From: Flavobacterium enshiense DK69
Lineage (GTDB): Bacteria > Bacteroidota > Bacteroidia > Flavobacteriales > Flavobacteriaceae
Direction: 5' to 3'
Assembly (NCBI RefSeq): GCF_000498495.1
Contig: NZ_AVCS01000016.1
Span: forward strand, 19,337 to 83,336
Length of the DNA: 64,000 nt
The position numbers were made by a program, and so were the translations under genes. The stretch's first letter is position 1. Each line of letters begins with the position of its first letter. The notes below the pieces were generated by a model, which made no database searches, was not told the origin of the DNA, and was given only the letters and a program-made list of their open reading frames with translations. Of this stretch, positions 7,710 to 15,826 are shown one piece after another.

Positions 7710-7883
7710 CCTGCGCAAAATCTACCGACTTTGACCAATACTATTTACAACAATACTATCTGTAAAATAAAAAGAAAAGCTACAACGCTAAGTTGTAGCT
7801 TTTTGTTTTTGTTCTAAAAATGAGGACATAAAGTCAGGAAACCTAACGAAATGGTTCGACTTAGTCAGACTTTGCGGAGCAGG
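7710..7883 (+). repeat. 180-bp palindromic MITE-like repeat, copy 4
   Basis: The left end CCTGCGCAAAATCT lacks a few bases of the terminal repeat; the right end GACTTTGCGGAGCAGG is intact. The central hairpin AGCTACAACGCTAAGTTGTAGCT is followed by TTTTGTTTTTGTTCT. AGTCAGGAAACCTAACGAAATGGTTCG matches copies 1 and 2. It sits between two convergent genes, 8 bp from the stop of the minus-strand lipoprotein, where its hairpin could terminate both. Confidence 0.78.
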
Positions 7884-7891
7884 TTAATTTA

Positions 7892-8404
7892 TCAATCCGG
7901 ATATACTGTACTTTCCAGGATATATTTATAGGTTTTTTGATACTCACCAAAATAGTAAGCACCTGTATCACCGTGATACTCGGATAAAGTTATCGTCTTA
8001 TACACATTATGATTGTTATCATATGAACGTGTACAATTGTAATCAAAAATGTAACCATTATTCGGAAAAGTACATTTCAATATACCACCAAAATCATACC
8101 AATGAATATTGGTAGTTGTTACTGTATAACATTCTTGACCTTCAATTTTTCCTTCTGTTATGGTGGCTATTGTTTGCTGAAAAGGATCTTCAATTGTTTG
8201 ATCGTCATTTATAACAATTTTACCATTTTGAAGTTCACAATCGTTGGCTATTTCGTTACCCGCTTCATCTTTAATACTTATTAATTTCCATGTTTCTACA
8301 CTTTTTAAAATAGGTGTAAAAACGGGTTTTTTATTATCGTTATCATTATCACTTGAACAGGATATTAATAGGGCAAGGCAGATAAAAAATAAAATTTTCT
8401 TCAT
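7892..8404 (-). CDS. Lipocalin-like lipoprotein
   Basis: The product is 170 residues with a lipoprotein signal MKKILFFICLALLISC (lipid Cys16) and an acidic SSDNDNDN linker, typical of Bacteroidota surface or periplasmic lipoproteins. The body contains WKLISIKDEAGNEI near the start and repeated beta strands, as in small lipocalin-like domains. The specific ligand is unknown. The gene stands alone, convergent with the SpoIIAA-like gene. Confidence 0.7.
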   Translation of the reverse strand: MKKILFFICLALLISCSSDNDNDNKKPVFTPILKSVETWKLISIKDEAGNEIANDCELQNGKIVINDDQTIEDPFQQTIATITEGKIEGQECYTVTTTNIHWYDFGGILKCTFPNNGYIFDYNCTRSYDNNHNVYKTITLSEYHGDTGAYYFGEYQKTYKYILESTVYPD

Positions 8405-8867
8405 TTAAGTTTAATTTATAATTCAATTGCAACTTTAGTCAGTTGCTGTTAAAACTATTTTTGAAATATTAAAATAGAAATCCCCAACGTGGGTTGAGGG
8501 TTTTGAAACTGATGTTTACAAATATACCAAAAGCCGGAAAGCGAAATTTGAAAAGACAGGAGAGAAGTGTAAATCCACACAATCGGATCAAAGCCATACC
8601 AAACTTTCGGATACAGTTTTAAAATCACCAGATTTAGTGATTGTATAAGCCTTTTTTTATCATTACATTTAATAGTGAGTTAGTTGCATAAAAACTGACA
8701 AAAGCCTCCATCCATATTTAAAGTCCTTTTTCAAAAGAATTAATGAGCCTGTACAAGGATTGCTTGAGGTCAAAGGAAATATCTTTTCATACATATATTT
8801 AATAGTTAAGCACAAAAGCTCTACTCTATCTTAGCCCTTTAAAAAAGATAATCTAAATCATTGGAAT
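8405..8867. other. Repeat-containing intergenic region
   Basis: The first 200 bp are unique AT-rich DNA upstream of the lipoprotein. From about 8619 to 8812 lies copy 1 of a 190-bp repeat shared with 12236-12431. No coding signal is seen on either strand. Confidence 0.55.
8619..8812 (+). repeat. 190-bp hairpin repeat (family D), copy 1
   Basis: It opens with a hairpin, AATCACCAGATTTAGTGATT, followed by a T-run (8652-8658). Then come ATCATTACATTTAATAGTGA, AAAAACTGACAAAAGCC and CATACATATATTTAATAGTT. The same blocks recur in order at 12236-12431, and the hairpin start recurs at 21314-21349. The right end, ATATATTTAATAGTTAAGCA, lies 50-60 bp before the next gene and contains a TAnnTTT-type box. 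Confidence 0.7.
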
Positions 8868-9296
8868 ATGAAAAACAATACGAAAATAAAGACAATATCA
8901 TTTATAATAATGATTCTCCCTTTAATATGCTTAGCACAAAGCGACAAAGACTACATATTTGGCAAACGTTGGTACGCCATTAAAGCTTTTTATGGCGCTC
9001 CTGGAGAACAAAAAACCACAGACTTTATTTGTGAGGAGTCAACTATCATTGATAATCATCCCTATCTTTTTTATATTGATATAAATTCATCTGGCAGTAT
9101 ACAAACAGATCGTCAATTCCAATTTAAGAAACCGCTTTATTGTCGGATTGAAAACTTCAAACTATCCATGTATTTTTCCTATGATGCAGATGATAAAATT
9201 CAATTTGATATAAAAGAGAGAACGGATGATCTTTTGCAACTTGAAGGCCCAAATAAAGAAATGTATTTTTTAGTTTCCGACAATAAAAGAAAATAA
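8868..9296 (+). CDS. Secreted hypothetical protein
   Basis: The product is 142 residues with a signal peptide (MKNNTKIKTISFIIMILPLICLAQ). The mature part is strand-rich, with FGKRWYAIKAFYGAPGEQKTT near the start and paired aromatic/charged strands to the end. This is a lipocalin-like size and pattern without a decisive motif. It stands alone after repeat copy D1 and is followed by a bidirectional terminator at 9366-9398. I do not recognise the family. Confidence 0.6.
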   Translation: MKNNTKIKTISFIIMILPLICLAQSDKDYIFGKRWYAIKAFYGAPGEQKTTDFICEESTIIDNHPYLFYIDINSSGSIQTDRQFQFKKPLYCRIENFKLSMYFSYDADDKIQFDIKERTDDLLQLEGPNKEMYFLVSDNKRK

Positions 9297-9314
9297 ACAA
9301 AAATTGACAAATCT

Positions 9315-9340
9315 GTGCCTAACAGCGGTTTTAATAAATA
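9315..9340 (+). repeat. Cassette-like repeat left end
   Basis: GTGCCTAACAGCGGTTTTAATAAATAC matches the GCTAACAGCGGTTTTG left end at 14582 and begins 19 bp after the stop of the secreted protein gene. No right end is visible; a terminator and a convergent gene follow. Confidence 0.45.
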
Positions 9341-9365
9341 CGAGCTTAAGTCAAAAATTTAAGCG

Positions 9366-9398
9366 AAAAAATGAGGCAATTAATGCCTCATTTTTTTG
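9366..9398. terminator. Bidirectional rho-independent terminator
   Basis: The hairpin ATGAGGCAATTAATGCCTCAT is flanked by A-run and T-run. It lies between the plus-strand secreted protein and the minus-strand T9SS protein, which converge here. Confidence 0.85.
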
Positions 9399-9407
9399 TT
9401 TATAAAT

Positions 9408-11081
9408 TTATTTCTTTATGGCTTTAGTGACTTTCACACTACCATCTTTCATGGTCATATTGAGAAAGTAAACACCAGCTGTTAAATCTCCTAAATAAAT
9501 ATCATGTTGCGGCTGCGCAATAGTTTTTACCGTCTTCCCGGCAAGATCTGAAAGAACGATAGTTTCTACTTCAGCTGCTTTATCTAAATGAATCATATCA
9601 GTAAATGGAGTTGGATAAACTCTTATCTCCTGCTGTTTTGTTACTTCAGCTGTAGATAAAGGCACTTGTACAAGCGTAACGGTTATTTTCCAGGTATTAT
9701 TATCTACTTTGTTGTAAGAAGCATTACAACCTGAGCCGCCATATGTTCTCCAGGCTCTAAGTTCAAAATTAACATTACCTGTAAGACCATTAGCTATATT
9801 TAATCCTGTTCTGTTATAAGAATAGGTTCCAGCAGAACCTCCGCTTCCAGAGGTTACTGCTGCTTCAGATGTATTGTTAGTAGTACATACCAAAAGACTT
9901 CTCTGCTCACTCATCCAACCGTCACTCGCTGTAGTCATAGTATAAGAAACATCGGTTGATCCAATTTGATAGCCTGCAGGAACATTTATTGCTAGTGTAC
10001 TTGGACATGAATTTGCGCTTGTTGTTGTAGGTGAAGATGCATATTCAGTAGTAATATCTCCCCCTGTATAAGTAGTGATCATTTGCCCGGTTGTAAACAT
10101 TTTCATTTGCCAAAAACCTGGTTCCCCTCCACAATTAGATCTAACCCAAAGGTAATACGTTGCTCCCAGGTTAAGTCCTGTAAGGGCAAGAGTGGTTACC
10201 CCAGCAGCAATATTACCCATTGGCACAGTTGCAGCCGTTGGTGGTGTTGGAGAACTATTGTAGTAATATTGATAACCGGATGATGGTGCACTGGATGGTG
10301 CAGTCCAGTTAAAAATTCCTCCATCATTAGTAGATGTATAAGTTATATTAGTAGGCCCTGGACAACTGGTATAGGCATCCGCTGAAAAAGCAAAGATATT
10401 AGGAATTCCTCCAGATCCTGATTTTGTAACAGTTATACTTTGTATCTGTTTTGATTGATTGGCACTATCTATGGCTAACGGAATTTGATAAAGCCTAGGA
10501 TTGGTCCCATTTCCGGATTCTAAACCATCGTTAGTAAGATTAACTCTTCCGATGCCTCGTATTGCAAAATTAGTTCCACCATACCAGTCTGCAATACTGA
10601 TATTAGTGAATGTTTGGTTTGTAGCATCCGCAAAATTAACAGTTACATTTACTGTACAGACACCACTTCCTCCTGTAGCCAACATATATAAATTGACTGC
10701 CGCTAAAGGATTGGCAAAGATTAAAGTTCCGGAGTCATCAGTATTTTGAAGTCGCAAAGCATTGTTTCCGCTATACGAAGCGAGTTGATAGTTTAACCCG
10801 GATGGAGAACTTACAGCACTGTTAATAAGTCCGTTTGTAGGAAGCCCATACGTTAATGGGGTACTGGCGGAAGTTACTTGAAAGTCTCTGGAAACAAAGG
10901 CATAACTCACTCCATCAACATCACTATTCGTTGACGTTGAAGCGGATCCAATACCATTGGCAACCACATCTGCATTAAAACCACTTTGAATTGGAATTGT
11001 TTGAAGGTTTTGTCCCAACGTTTTTTGTGAAACCAATGCGGACAATGCGACAAAAGAAGTAAATAGTAAAGTTTTTTTCAT
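9408..11081 (-). CDS. T9SS type A sorting domain surface/secreted protein
   Basis: The product is 557 residues. A signal peptide (MKKTLLFTSFVALSALV...) is followed by a beta-rich region of about 200 residues. An FN3-like domain covers roughly 240-330 (starting CPGPTNITYTSTNDGG, with the typical YYLWVRSNCGG end). The C-terminal T9SS type A sorting domain (IRVYPTPFTDMIHL, VLSDLAGKTVKT, LTAGVYFLNM) begins near residue 485. It should cross the outer membrane by the type IX system, whose PorU/PorV proteins are encoded later in this window. No enzymatic motif is seen, so adhesion is a guess. Confidence 0.85.
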   Translation of the reverse strand: MKKTLLFTSFVALSALVSQKTLGQNLQTIPIQSGFNADVVANGIGSASTSTNSDVDGVSYAFVSRDFQVTSASTPLTYGLPTNGLINSAVSSPSGLNYQLASYSGNNALRLQNTDDSGTLIFANPLAAVNLYMLATGGSGVCTVNVTVNFADATNQTFTNISIADWYGGTNFAIRGIGRVNLTNDGLESGNGTNPRLYQIPLAIDSANQSKQIQSITVTKSGSGGIPNIFAFSADAYTSCPGPTNITYTSTNDGGIFNWTAPSSAPSSGYQYYYNSSPTPPTAATVPMGNIAAGVTTLALTGLNLGATYYLWVRSNCGGEPGFWQMKMFTTGQMITTYTGGDITTEYASSPTTTSANSCPSTLAINVPAGYQIGSTDVSYTMTTASDGWMSEQRSLLVCTTNNTSEAAVTSGSGGSAGTYSYNRTGLNIANGLTGNVNFELRAWRTYGGSGCNASYNKVDNNTWKITVTLVQVPLSTAEVTKQQEIRVYPTPFTDMIHLDKAAEVETIVLSDLAGKTVKTIAQPQHDIYLGDLTAGVYFLNMTMKDGSVKVTKAIKK

Positions 11082-11504
11082 AAAATGTTACAATTTAAAT
11101 TAATAGTTGTGGCTAATTTACTATTTTGAACTTTTCACAAATTTTTTTTTCTTCCCACTTTTATCATTTCACAAAATACTTGATTTTTGTTACAAATACA
11201 AAATTAGGTTTATTGATAAGCAGATATACTATTTTTTAGATTGCTGTAGTACTGAATATACCAAGACAACAAGGCTATAGCTTTAGTGATTTAGATTTTT
11301 ACAGTTATTATCCATTAAATAATAAGTGATTTTTTTTATGGATACAAAAAAGAAAGCTTATTACAGGTCTTCTTCTCTCAACTTTTTCTCTCAAAATTTC
11401 GATAAATTTGTAACAACAGCAGCAAAAATCTTTACCTTCAAAAAACTAACGGATCGTTAACAGAAGCCTACAAAAAACTAAGGATAACTTAAAGCAGAAA
11501 CAAT
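11082..11504. other. Divergent intergenic/promoter region
   Basis: AT-rich DNA separates two divergent genes and must hold both promoters. On the minus strand a TTTG...TAAATTAG arrangement near 11116-11145 is a weak candidate for the T9SS gene. No repeat of the families described here and no coding signal are evident. Confidence 0.4.
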
Positions 11505-12050
11505 ATGAGAAAACTTATAATGTGGAACATAATGACCCTTGACGGGTATTTTGAAGGAAACCAAAATTGGGATTTATCTTTTCATAATGTTATTTGGGGA
11601 GAAGAACTTGAGAAATTAAGCATTGAACAATTGAATGCTGCAGACTACCTCGTATTTGGTCGTGTGACTTATGAGGGCATGGCGGAATATTGGACGAAGG
11701 CAGAAGGAGAAATTGCTGACCTGATGAATAAAATACCAAAACTTGTATTCTCTAAAACATTGAAATCTGCTGAATGGAACAACACTACACTTATCAGTGA
11801 AAATGCCAATGCCGAAATCAAAAAACTTAAAGAACAAGGCGGTAGAGATATGTATGTTTTCGGTAGTGCAAACCTTTCGGAAACTTTTATGAATGACAAT
11901 CTTTTTGATGAATATCGCATAGGAATTGCACCGGCCATTTTAGGTAGCGGACGACCACTTTTCAGACCAGGAATTGCTACTAAGAATTTATCACTCATTT
12001 CAACACAACAACTTTTGACAGGCGGAGTGGTCTTGACATATTCAAAATAA
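11505..12050 (+). CDS. Dihydrofolate reductase-like (RibD C-terminal) family protein
   Basis: The product is 181 residues, the usual length. The N-terminal MRKLIMWNIMTLDGYFEG and ADYLVFGRVTYEGMAEYW motifs are family signatures. MYVFGSANLSETFMNDNLFDEYRIGIAPAILGSGRPLF completes the Rossmann-like NADPH-binding fold shared by RibD reductases and YyaP/YwjB proteins. It is probably an NADPH-dependent reductase of unknown substrate, not a housekeeping FolA or RibD. It is monocistronic, and a terminator-type repeat follows at 12140. Confidence 0.88.
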   Translation: MRKLIMWNIMTLDGYFEGNQNWDLSFHNVIWGEELEKLSIEQLNAADYLVFGRVTYEGMAEYWTKAEGEIADLMNKIPKLVFSKTLKSAEWNNTTLISENANAEIKKLKEQGGRDMYVFGSANLSETFMNDNLFDEYRIGIAPAILGSGRPLFRPGIATKNLSLISTQQLLTGGVVLTYSK

Positions 12051-12104
12051 TATGGACTGACAAGAACAATGAATGAGAAACAAGAAAGCCGACCGAACGA
12101 ATTT

Positions 12105-12205
12105 CCACTCGAACGTAGCGAAAGCTGAAGGAATCCGTACTCACAAACAGACTAAATAAAAACTACAATCGTAAAAAGTTGTAGTTTTTTATTTTAAAGA
12201 TGCTC
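12105..12205 (+). repeat. Terminator/promoter repeat, left half only
   Basis: CGAACGTAGCGAAAGCTGAAGGAATCCG, ACTCACAAACAGACTAAATA and the hairpin ACTACAATCGTAAAAAGTTGTAGT with T-run and ATTTTAAAGATG match 3735-3815. The promoter-like second half is replaced by family D copy 2. Confidence 0.7.
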
Positions 12206-12235
12206 AATAACGTTAGTTAAATCCAATTAACTTTT

Positions 12236-12431
12236 TAAAAACCATCCCTTTAGCGATTGCGTAGGTCTTTTTTTATCATTATATTTGATAGTGAGTTAGT
12301 TACATAAAAAACTGACAAAAGTCCCCATCTATATCTAAAGCCCTTTTTTAAAAATTTATAAGCCCACAGAAGGAATGCGCGAGTTCAAAGGGCATATTTT
12401 TTTGCATACGTATGTTTAATAATTGGTTGCA
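12236..12431 (+). repeat. 190-bp repeat (family D), copy 2
   Basis: TTTTTTTATCATTATATTTGATAGTGAGTTAGTTACATAAAAAACTGACAAAAG and later CATACGTATGTTTAATAATT align with 8650-8810, at an estimated 75 percent identity by eye. The hairpin start (CCATCCCTTTAGCGATTG) is degenerate compared with copy 1. Confidence 0.68.
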
Positions 12432-12478
12432 ACTCTCGATTAAAAATATATTAAATAAACCGCAATAAATAACACAAT

Positions 12479-13288
12479 ATGGATAATCTGGATAATTACT
12501 CGTCAAAATTCATGGATTGGATTGCAACCTTCGGTCCAAAACTTATCGGTGCAATACTGGTATTTATTATAGGGCTTTACCTGATCAACATGGTGACACG
12601 CCTGATTTCAAAAGGCCTAATGAAACGTGAAATCGATGTGTCTCTTCAATCTTTTCTTGGAAGTGTAGTGAGTGTTGGGTTGAAAATACTGCTGCTTATT
12701 TCCGTTGCAGGTATGTTAGGCATCCAAACAACTTCTTTTGTTGCTGTAATTGGTGCATTAGGCCTGGCTGTAGGTCTGGCTTTGCAGGGATCACTGGCAA
12801 ATTTTGCGGGCGGCGTTTTAATATTGGTTTTTAAGCCTTTTAAAGTCGGAGATGTAATTGAATCCGGCGGACAAACTGGACGTGTTCAGGAAATCCAGAT
12901 TTTCAACACTATCTTACTTACGCCTGAAAACAAAACGGTAATACTTGCTAACGGCGGCGTATCAAATAATACAATAGTTAATTATACCCGACACGGGAAT
13001 CTGCGTGTGGATATTACAATGGCGGTAGCTCCGGACAGCGATATTGAAAAAGCGCGCAGTATTGCTATGCAGGCAATTGTAGCAAACAGGTTTGTTTTAA
13101 AGGAGCCTGCTCCATCAGTAAATGTAATTAAAGTGGGCGATGGAATGATTACGTTTGCAATTCGTCCTTATGCAGCCTCTGATGACTACTGGGATGCATT
13201 TTTTACAGTGCAGGAAGATGTGAGAAATGCTTGGAATAAAAACGATGTTTCAGGACCAATTCCAACTAGGGTTATTATCAATAAATAA
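12479..13288 (+). CDS. mscS: Small-conductance mechanosensitive channel MscS
   Basis: The product is 269 residues, close to the E. coli MscS length. Three hydrophobic helices lie at roughly 18-40, 60-85 and 88-115. The pore helix is the glycine/alanine-rich GALGLAVGLALQGSLANFAGG, and VFKPFKVGDVIESGGQTGRV begins the cytosolic beta domain. PENKTVILANGGVSNNTIVNYT is the conserved beta-domain end. The channel opens under membrane tension to release solutes in osmotic downshock. It stands alone within the repeat-rich region, which is unusual for an otherwise ordinary gene. Confidence 0.92.
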   Translation: MDNLDNYSSKFMDWIATFGPKLIGAILVFIIGLYLINMVTRLISKGLMKREIDVSLQSFLGSVVSVGLKILLLISVAGMLGIQTTSFVAVIGALGLAVGLALQGSLANFAGGVLILVFKPFKVGDVIESGGQTGRVQEIQIFNTILLTPENKTVILANGGVSNNTIVNYTRHGNLRVDITMAVAPDSDIEKARSIAMQAIVANRFVLKEPAPSVNVIKVGDGMITFAIRPYAASDDYWDAFFTVQEDVRNAWNKNDVSGPIPTRVIINK

Positions 13289-13332
13289 CCGCTTCCAAAG
13301 TGAGTCACTGTAGTATTATTGAAGAGCAATAG

Positions 13333-13452
13333 AGCCATCCGCTAACAAGGCATTACCAAAAGCGTGGCTTACAATACTATTGAACTGACGGATGTAATTT
13401 AACTTTTTGAGCGGATATTTTTTGTATTACATATATTTCATAGTTAGCAGAA
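13333..13452 (+). repeat. Cassette-like repeat with paired GCTAAC and GTTAGC cores
   Basis: The left core GCTAAC is at 13341-13346 (GCTAACAAGGCATTACC) and the right core GTTAGC at 13443-13448. About 95 bp separate them. The left part resembles the repeat at 23577 (CACCAAGGTATTGCC). The right part ACATATATTTCATAGTTAGCAG resembles the right ends of the family D repeats. This is the clearest two-ended copy of the family. Confidence 0.6.
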
Positions 13453-13497
13453 ATTTTACATAAAATGGAGAATTCATTAACTTAATTCTATATCAAA

Positions 13498-14013
13498 ATG
13501 AAAAAATATGTAATTCCAGGACTAATTGCCGTTTATTTAACCTTGAGTATATTTTTTTGGGGTTGGTTATTACTAGATATAGCATTCGACAATTTTACAA
13601 TATTCAGATATTTAGATTTGACTTTGCCAATAGAAAATGAAAAACTAATTTTACTTAAAATGGCATTTTACTCTATGATTGGAGGAGCATTTGGGGGTAT
13701 TTCGTTTGGAATGATGAATCTCCAAAGACACACTACAGCAGATGGTTTCAAACTTGTATTCCTTGGTGATTATTTATTTAGACCTTTTGGAGCCGCAATC
13801 CTAGCAGTTGTTATTTTTGCCCTAATTCGAGGTGGAATTTTAACTATTCTCGGAGCTGATACAAATATTCAACCATCAACTGCATCAACACTTTCATCTT
13901 TTGGAATTGGCTTTTTGGCAGGATTTAGTAGTGCAGAAGTAATCAAAACCTTTAGTAGACTGTCAAAAAACATTTTTGGAGAAAAAGATGAAAAAAATCA
14001 AAAAAAGGAATAA
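13498..14013 (+). CDS. Hypothetical four-helix membrane protein
   Basis: The product is 171 residues with hydrophobic segments near 5-28, 50-75, 95-117 and 130-150, and a lysine-rich cytosolic tail (EKDEKNQKKE). The first helix, YVIPGLIAVYLTLSIFFWGW, is not a cleavable signal. GGAFGGISFGMMNLQRH is a glycine-rich second helix. I do not recognise the family. The gene is flanked by cassette-like repeats on both sides (13333-13452 and 14031-14176). Confidence 0.65.
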   Translation: MKKYVIPGLIAVYLTLSIFFWGWLLLDIAFDNFTIFRYLDLTLPIENEKLILLKMAFYSMIGGAFGGISFGMMNLQRHTTADGFKLVFLGDYLFRPFGAAILAVVIFALIRGGILTILGADTNIQPSTASTLSSFGIGFLAGFSSAEVIKTFSRLSKNIFGEKDEKNQKKE

Positions 14014-14030
14014 ATAAATTAAAATAAAAA

Positions 14031-14176
14031 CCACAGCTAGCAGCAGTTTTGCACAAGTAGGAATTGAAGCATAATGAGACGGTCTTTGCATATTTAACTT
14101 AGCGTCAAAACAAACTAAAGAACAAAAAACACCTCCAGATCAAAGCCGGCGTGATGTTGACGGTAATTGTTAAGCA
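14031..14176 (+). repeat. Cassette-like repeat, two-ended
   Basis: The left end CAGCTAGCAGCAGTTTTGCACAAGTAGG begins 18 bp after the stop of the membrane protein gene. The right end is GTTGACGGTAATTGTTAAGC (14156-14175). The internal segment TGCATATTTAACTTAGCGTCAAAACAAACT resembles 15728-15755 and 20194-20220. Confidence 0.6.
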
Positions 14177-14204
14177 CAAATTGTATAATTATAAATCTTA
14201 GTTA

Positions 14205-14567
14205 ATGAATTTTGAAAAATTAGTCCCCAATATATTTTATGTTGACATAACAGATGGCTTGATAATGTTTGTTGACTGCTTAGGGTTTACTATCGGGCAT
14301 GATGAAATAAAATCTGACCAACCATTTTGTGTATTGGAGAAAGATGGATTACGCATAAATCTTTTTGAAAATGAAGCACTAGCCAAAGAACATAGTCCTG
14401 AATTTAGATTGGTAACCAAAAATATTAAAGAAGTCTATAGAAAAGTTTCTAAATCATACCCTGAATTTCTCCATCCAAACCTCAAAGAAATTACCCTTCG
14501 TTCATGGGGCGCAAAGGAATTTGCCTTAAAAGATAAACAATTGGGAATAATCATTCAACACTGGTAA
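14205..14567 (+). CDS. VOC-family (bleomycin-resistance-like) protein
   Basis: The product is 120 residues, typical for a single VOC protein. NFEKLVPNIFYVDITDGLIMFVDCLGF is the first beta-alpha unit with the expected strand then helix. The C-terminal LRSWGAKEFALKDKQLGIIIQHW matches the WGxxEFxxxDxxG ending of bleomycin/glyoxalase proteins. It may bind or modify a toxic small molecule; the substrate is unknown. A cassette-like repeat precedes it and another left end (14577) follows 9 bp after the stop, so the gene occupies one cassette-like unit. Confidence 0.85.
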   Translation: MNFEKLVPNIFYVDITDGLIMFVDCLGFTIGHDEIKSDQPFCVLEKDGLRINLFENEALAKEHSPEFRLVTKNIKEVYRKVSKSYPEFLHPNLKEITLRSWGAKEFALKDKQLGIIIQHW

Positions 14568-14576
14568 ATTAAGCAT

Positions 14577-14611
14577 CTGCCGCTAACAGCGGTTTTGTAA
14601 AGTGACATTCA
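14577..14611 (+). repeat. Cassette-like repeat left end
   Basis: TGCCGCTAACAGCGGTTTTGTAAAGTGACATTC is the best-preserved left end in the window, with core GCTAAC at 14582-14587. Only about 60 bp separate it from the next start, so the repeat appears truncated on the right. Confidence 0.55.
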
Positions 14612-14670
14612 CCAAATTACAATGTAAAACGAACAGTATTAAATTTTACAACTTAAAAAAATATAACAAA

Positions 14671-15108
14671 ATGGCAATTATCAATCCTCACATTAACTTC
14701 AACGGAAACGCCGAAGAAGCATTTAATTTTTACAAATCAGTTTTTGGTGGCGAATTCGCCTCGATAGTCCGTTTCAAAGATTTGCCAAGCGACCCAGACA
14801 ATAAGTGGTCTGAAAGTGAAGCAAATAAAATAATGCACATTGCCCTGCCTATTGGCAAAAGTAATATGCTAATGGCAAATGATGTTCCGCAATTTATGGG
14901 GCGGGTAAACGAAAACGAAAACAGAAGCAAAATTTCAATCAGTGCAGAAAGTAAAGAGGAAGCAGACAAATTATTTAGTGGACTTTCGGCAGGCGGACAA
15001 GTAGAAATACCAATTGAAGACAGCCCTTGGGGTTCCTATTTTGGCATGTTTAGAGACAAATACGGCATTGAATGGATGGTAAATTTTGACGCAAGACGTA
15101 ACGGATAA
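14671..15108 (+). CDS. PhnB-like VOC-family protein
   Basis: The product is 145 residues from the ATG at 14671; the frame upstream to 14602 lies in repeat-derived DNA. INPHINFNGNAEEAFNFYKSVFGGEF is the typical PhnB/YjdN start. The conserved HIALPIGKSNMLMANDVPQF segment and the ending WGSYFGMFRDKYGIEWMVNF complete the fold. Proteins of this type are demethylase-like or ligand-binding VOC proteins of uncertain activity. It is the third VOC gene of the region. Confidence 0.87.
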   Translation: MAIINPHINFNGNAEEAFNFYKSVFGGEFASIVRFKDLPSDPDNKWSESEANKIMHIALPIGKSNMLMANDVPQFMGRVNENENRSKISISAESKEEADKLFSGLSAGGQVEIPIEDSPWGSYFGMFRDKYGIEWMVNFDARRNG

Positions 15109-15188
15109 CGAATGAAAAAGGTTCAAATAACTTGTTGACAAAAATAAACGTGCTGTCAAAAACTGAATGGAATAAGTAATAAATTCAA

Positions 15189-15617
15189 ATGAAAATAAAA
15201 GTGGAAACATTTAGATTTATTACCATCACATCCATTATTACAACTATTTCGGTTACAGCACTCTGTCTTATTGGTATTGCAATATATTTCTCTTTTCATC
15301 ATAAAAACGCGGAACGATTAATGAAAATATTTAGAGTTGCTACCTCTGTTTCCATGATTCTAATCATTACAATAGCGGCACTCAGTCTTATTGGCATTAC
15401 AATTACCGGCCTTTATCCGGGGATTATTACGTTATTGTTAGTAACACTGATTCCAATTGCATCTAAATTTTACGAGAAAAAAATCAGTATCAAATCCAAT
15501 GCTTTTCAGATAAGATATTATATAATGCTCACAATTATTAATTTGTTATCAATCCTACTCGTGTTATTTATGACGTTTGTAATCGTTCATGACCGTGTTT
15601 TTCAAGACTGTTGTTGA
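15189..15617 (+). CDS. Hypothetical four-helix membrane protein
   Basis: The product is 142 residues with four hydrophobic helices (about 10-33, 50-72, 76-92 and 112-136) and little soluble sequence. Two halves look related: ITTISVTALCLIGIAIYF and ILIITIAALSLIGITIT share the pattern ...ALxLIGI.., suggesting an internal duplication. The start at 15189 gives MKIKVETFRF. No family is recognised. It sits among cassette-like repeats. Confidence 0.6.
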   Translation: MKIKVETFRFITITSIITTISVTALCLIGIAIYFSFHHKNAERLMKIFRVATSVSMILIITIAALSLIGITITGLYPGIITLLLVTLIPIASKFYEKKISIKSNAFQIRYYIMLTIINLLSILLVLFMTFVIVHDRVFQDCC

Positions 15618-15659
15618 TTATCATAAAGCGGCACAATGACAATTGTAAATCACAAACAA

Positions 15660-15795
15660 CTTCCCGGCTATGCAAATTCGGGAGACTTTGTAAGCAGATT
15701 TTCAGGTGAAATTGTAAGCCTTTTTTGTATATTTGATTTAGAAGCAAAACAAACTGAAGCCCTTTCCTTCTTATAACCGGCGGAACGTTAAGCAT
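15660..15795 (+). repeat. Degenerate repeat ending in a cassette-like right end
   Basis: TTTTTTGTATATTTGATTTAG (15721-15741) and GCAAAACAAACTGAAG (15744-15759) recur at 20187-20225. ACCGGCGGAACGTTAAGC (15777-15794) fits the right end of the family. The start (CGGGAGACTTTGTAAGCAG, 15680) resembles a decayed end of the 180-bp repeat. TATATTTG at 15728-15735 is a perfect -7 box consensus upstream of the serine hydrolase gene. Confidence 0.5.
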
Positions 15796-15826
15796 CGTTT
15801 ATTTAAACCCTTAATCTAAAAAAAAA

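Larger units (their letters stand above)
12051..12478. other. Repeat-filled intergenic region
   Basis: It contains a partial terminator/promoter repeat (12105-12205) joined to copy 2 of the 190-bp repeat (12236-12431). About 45 bp of unique DNA then precede the MscS gene. No gene is seen. Confidence 0.55.

Noticed and set aside
900..8000. CRISPR array
   Set aside because: The repeats are long, unevenly spaced, of mixed orientation and without constant-length spacers; no cas gene is present.
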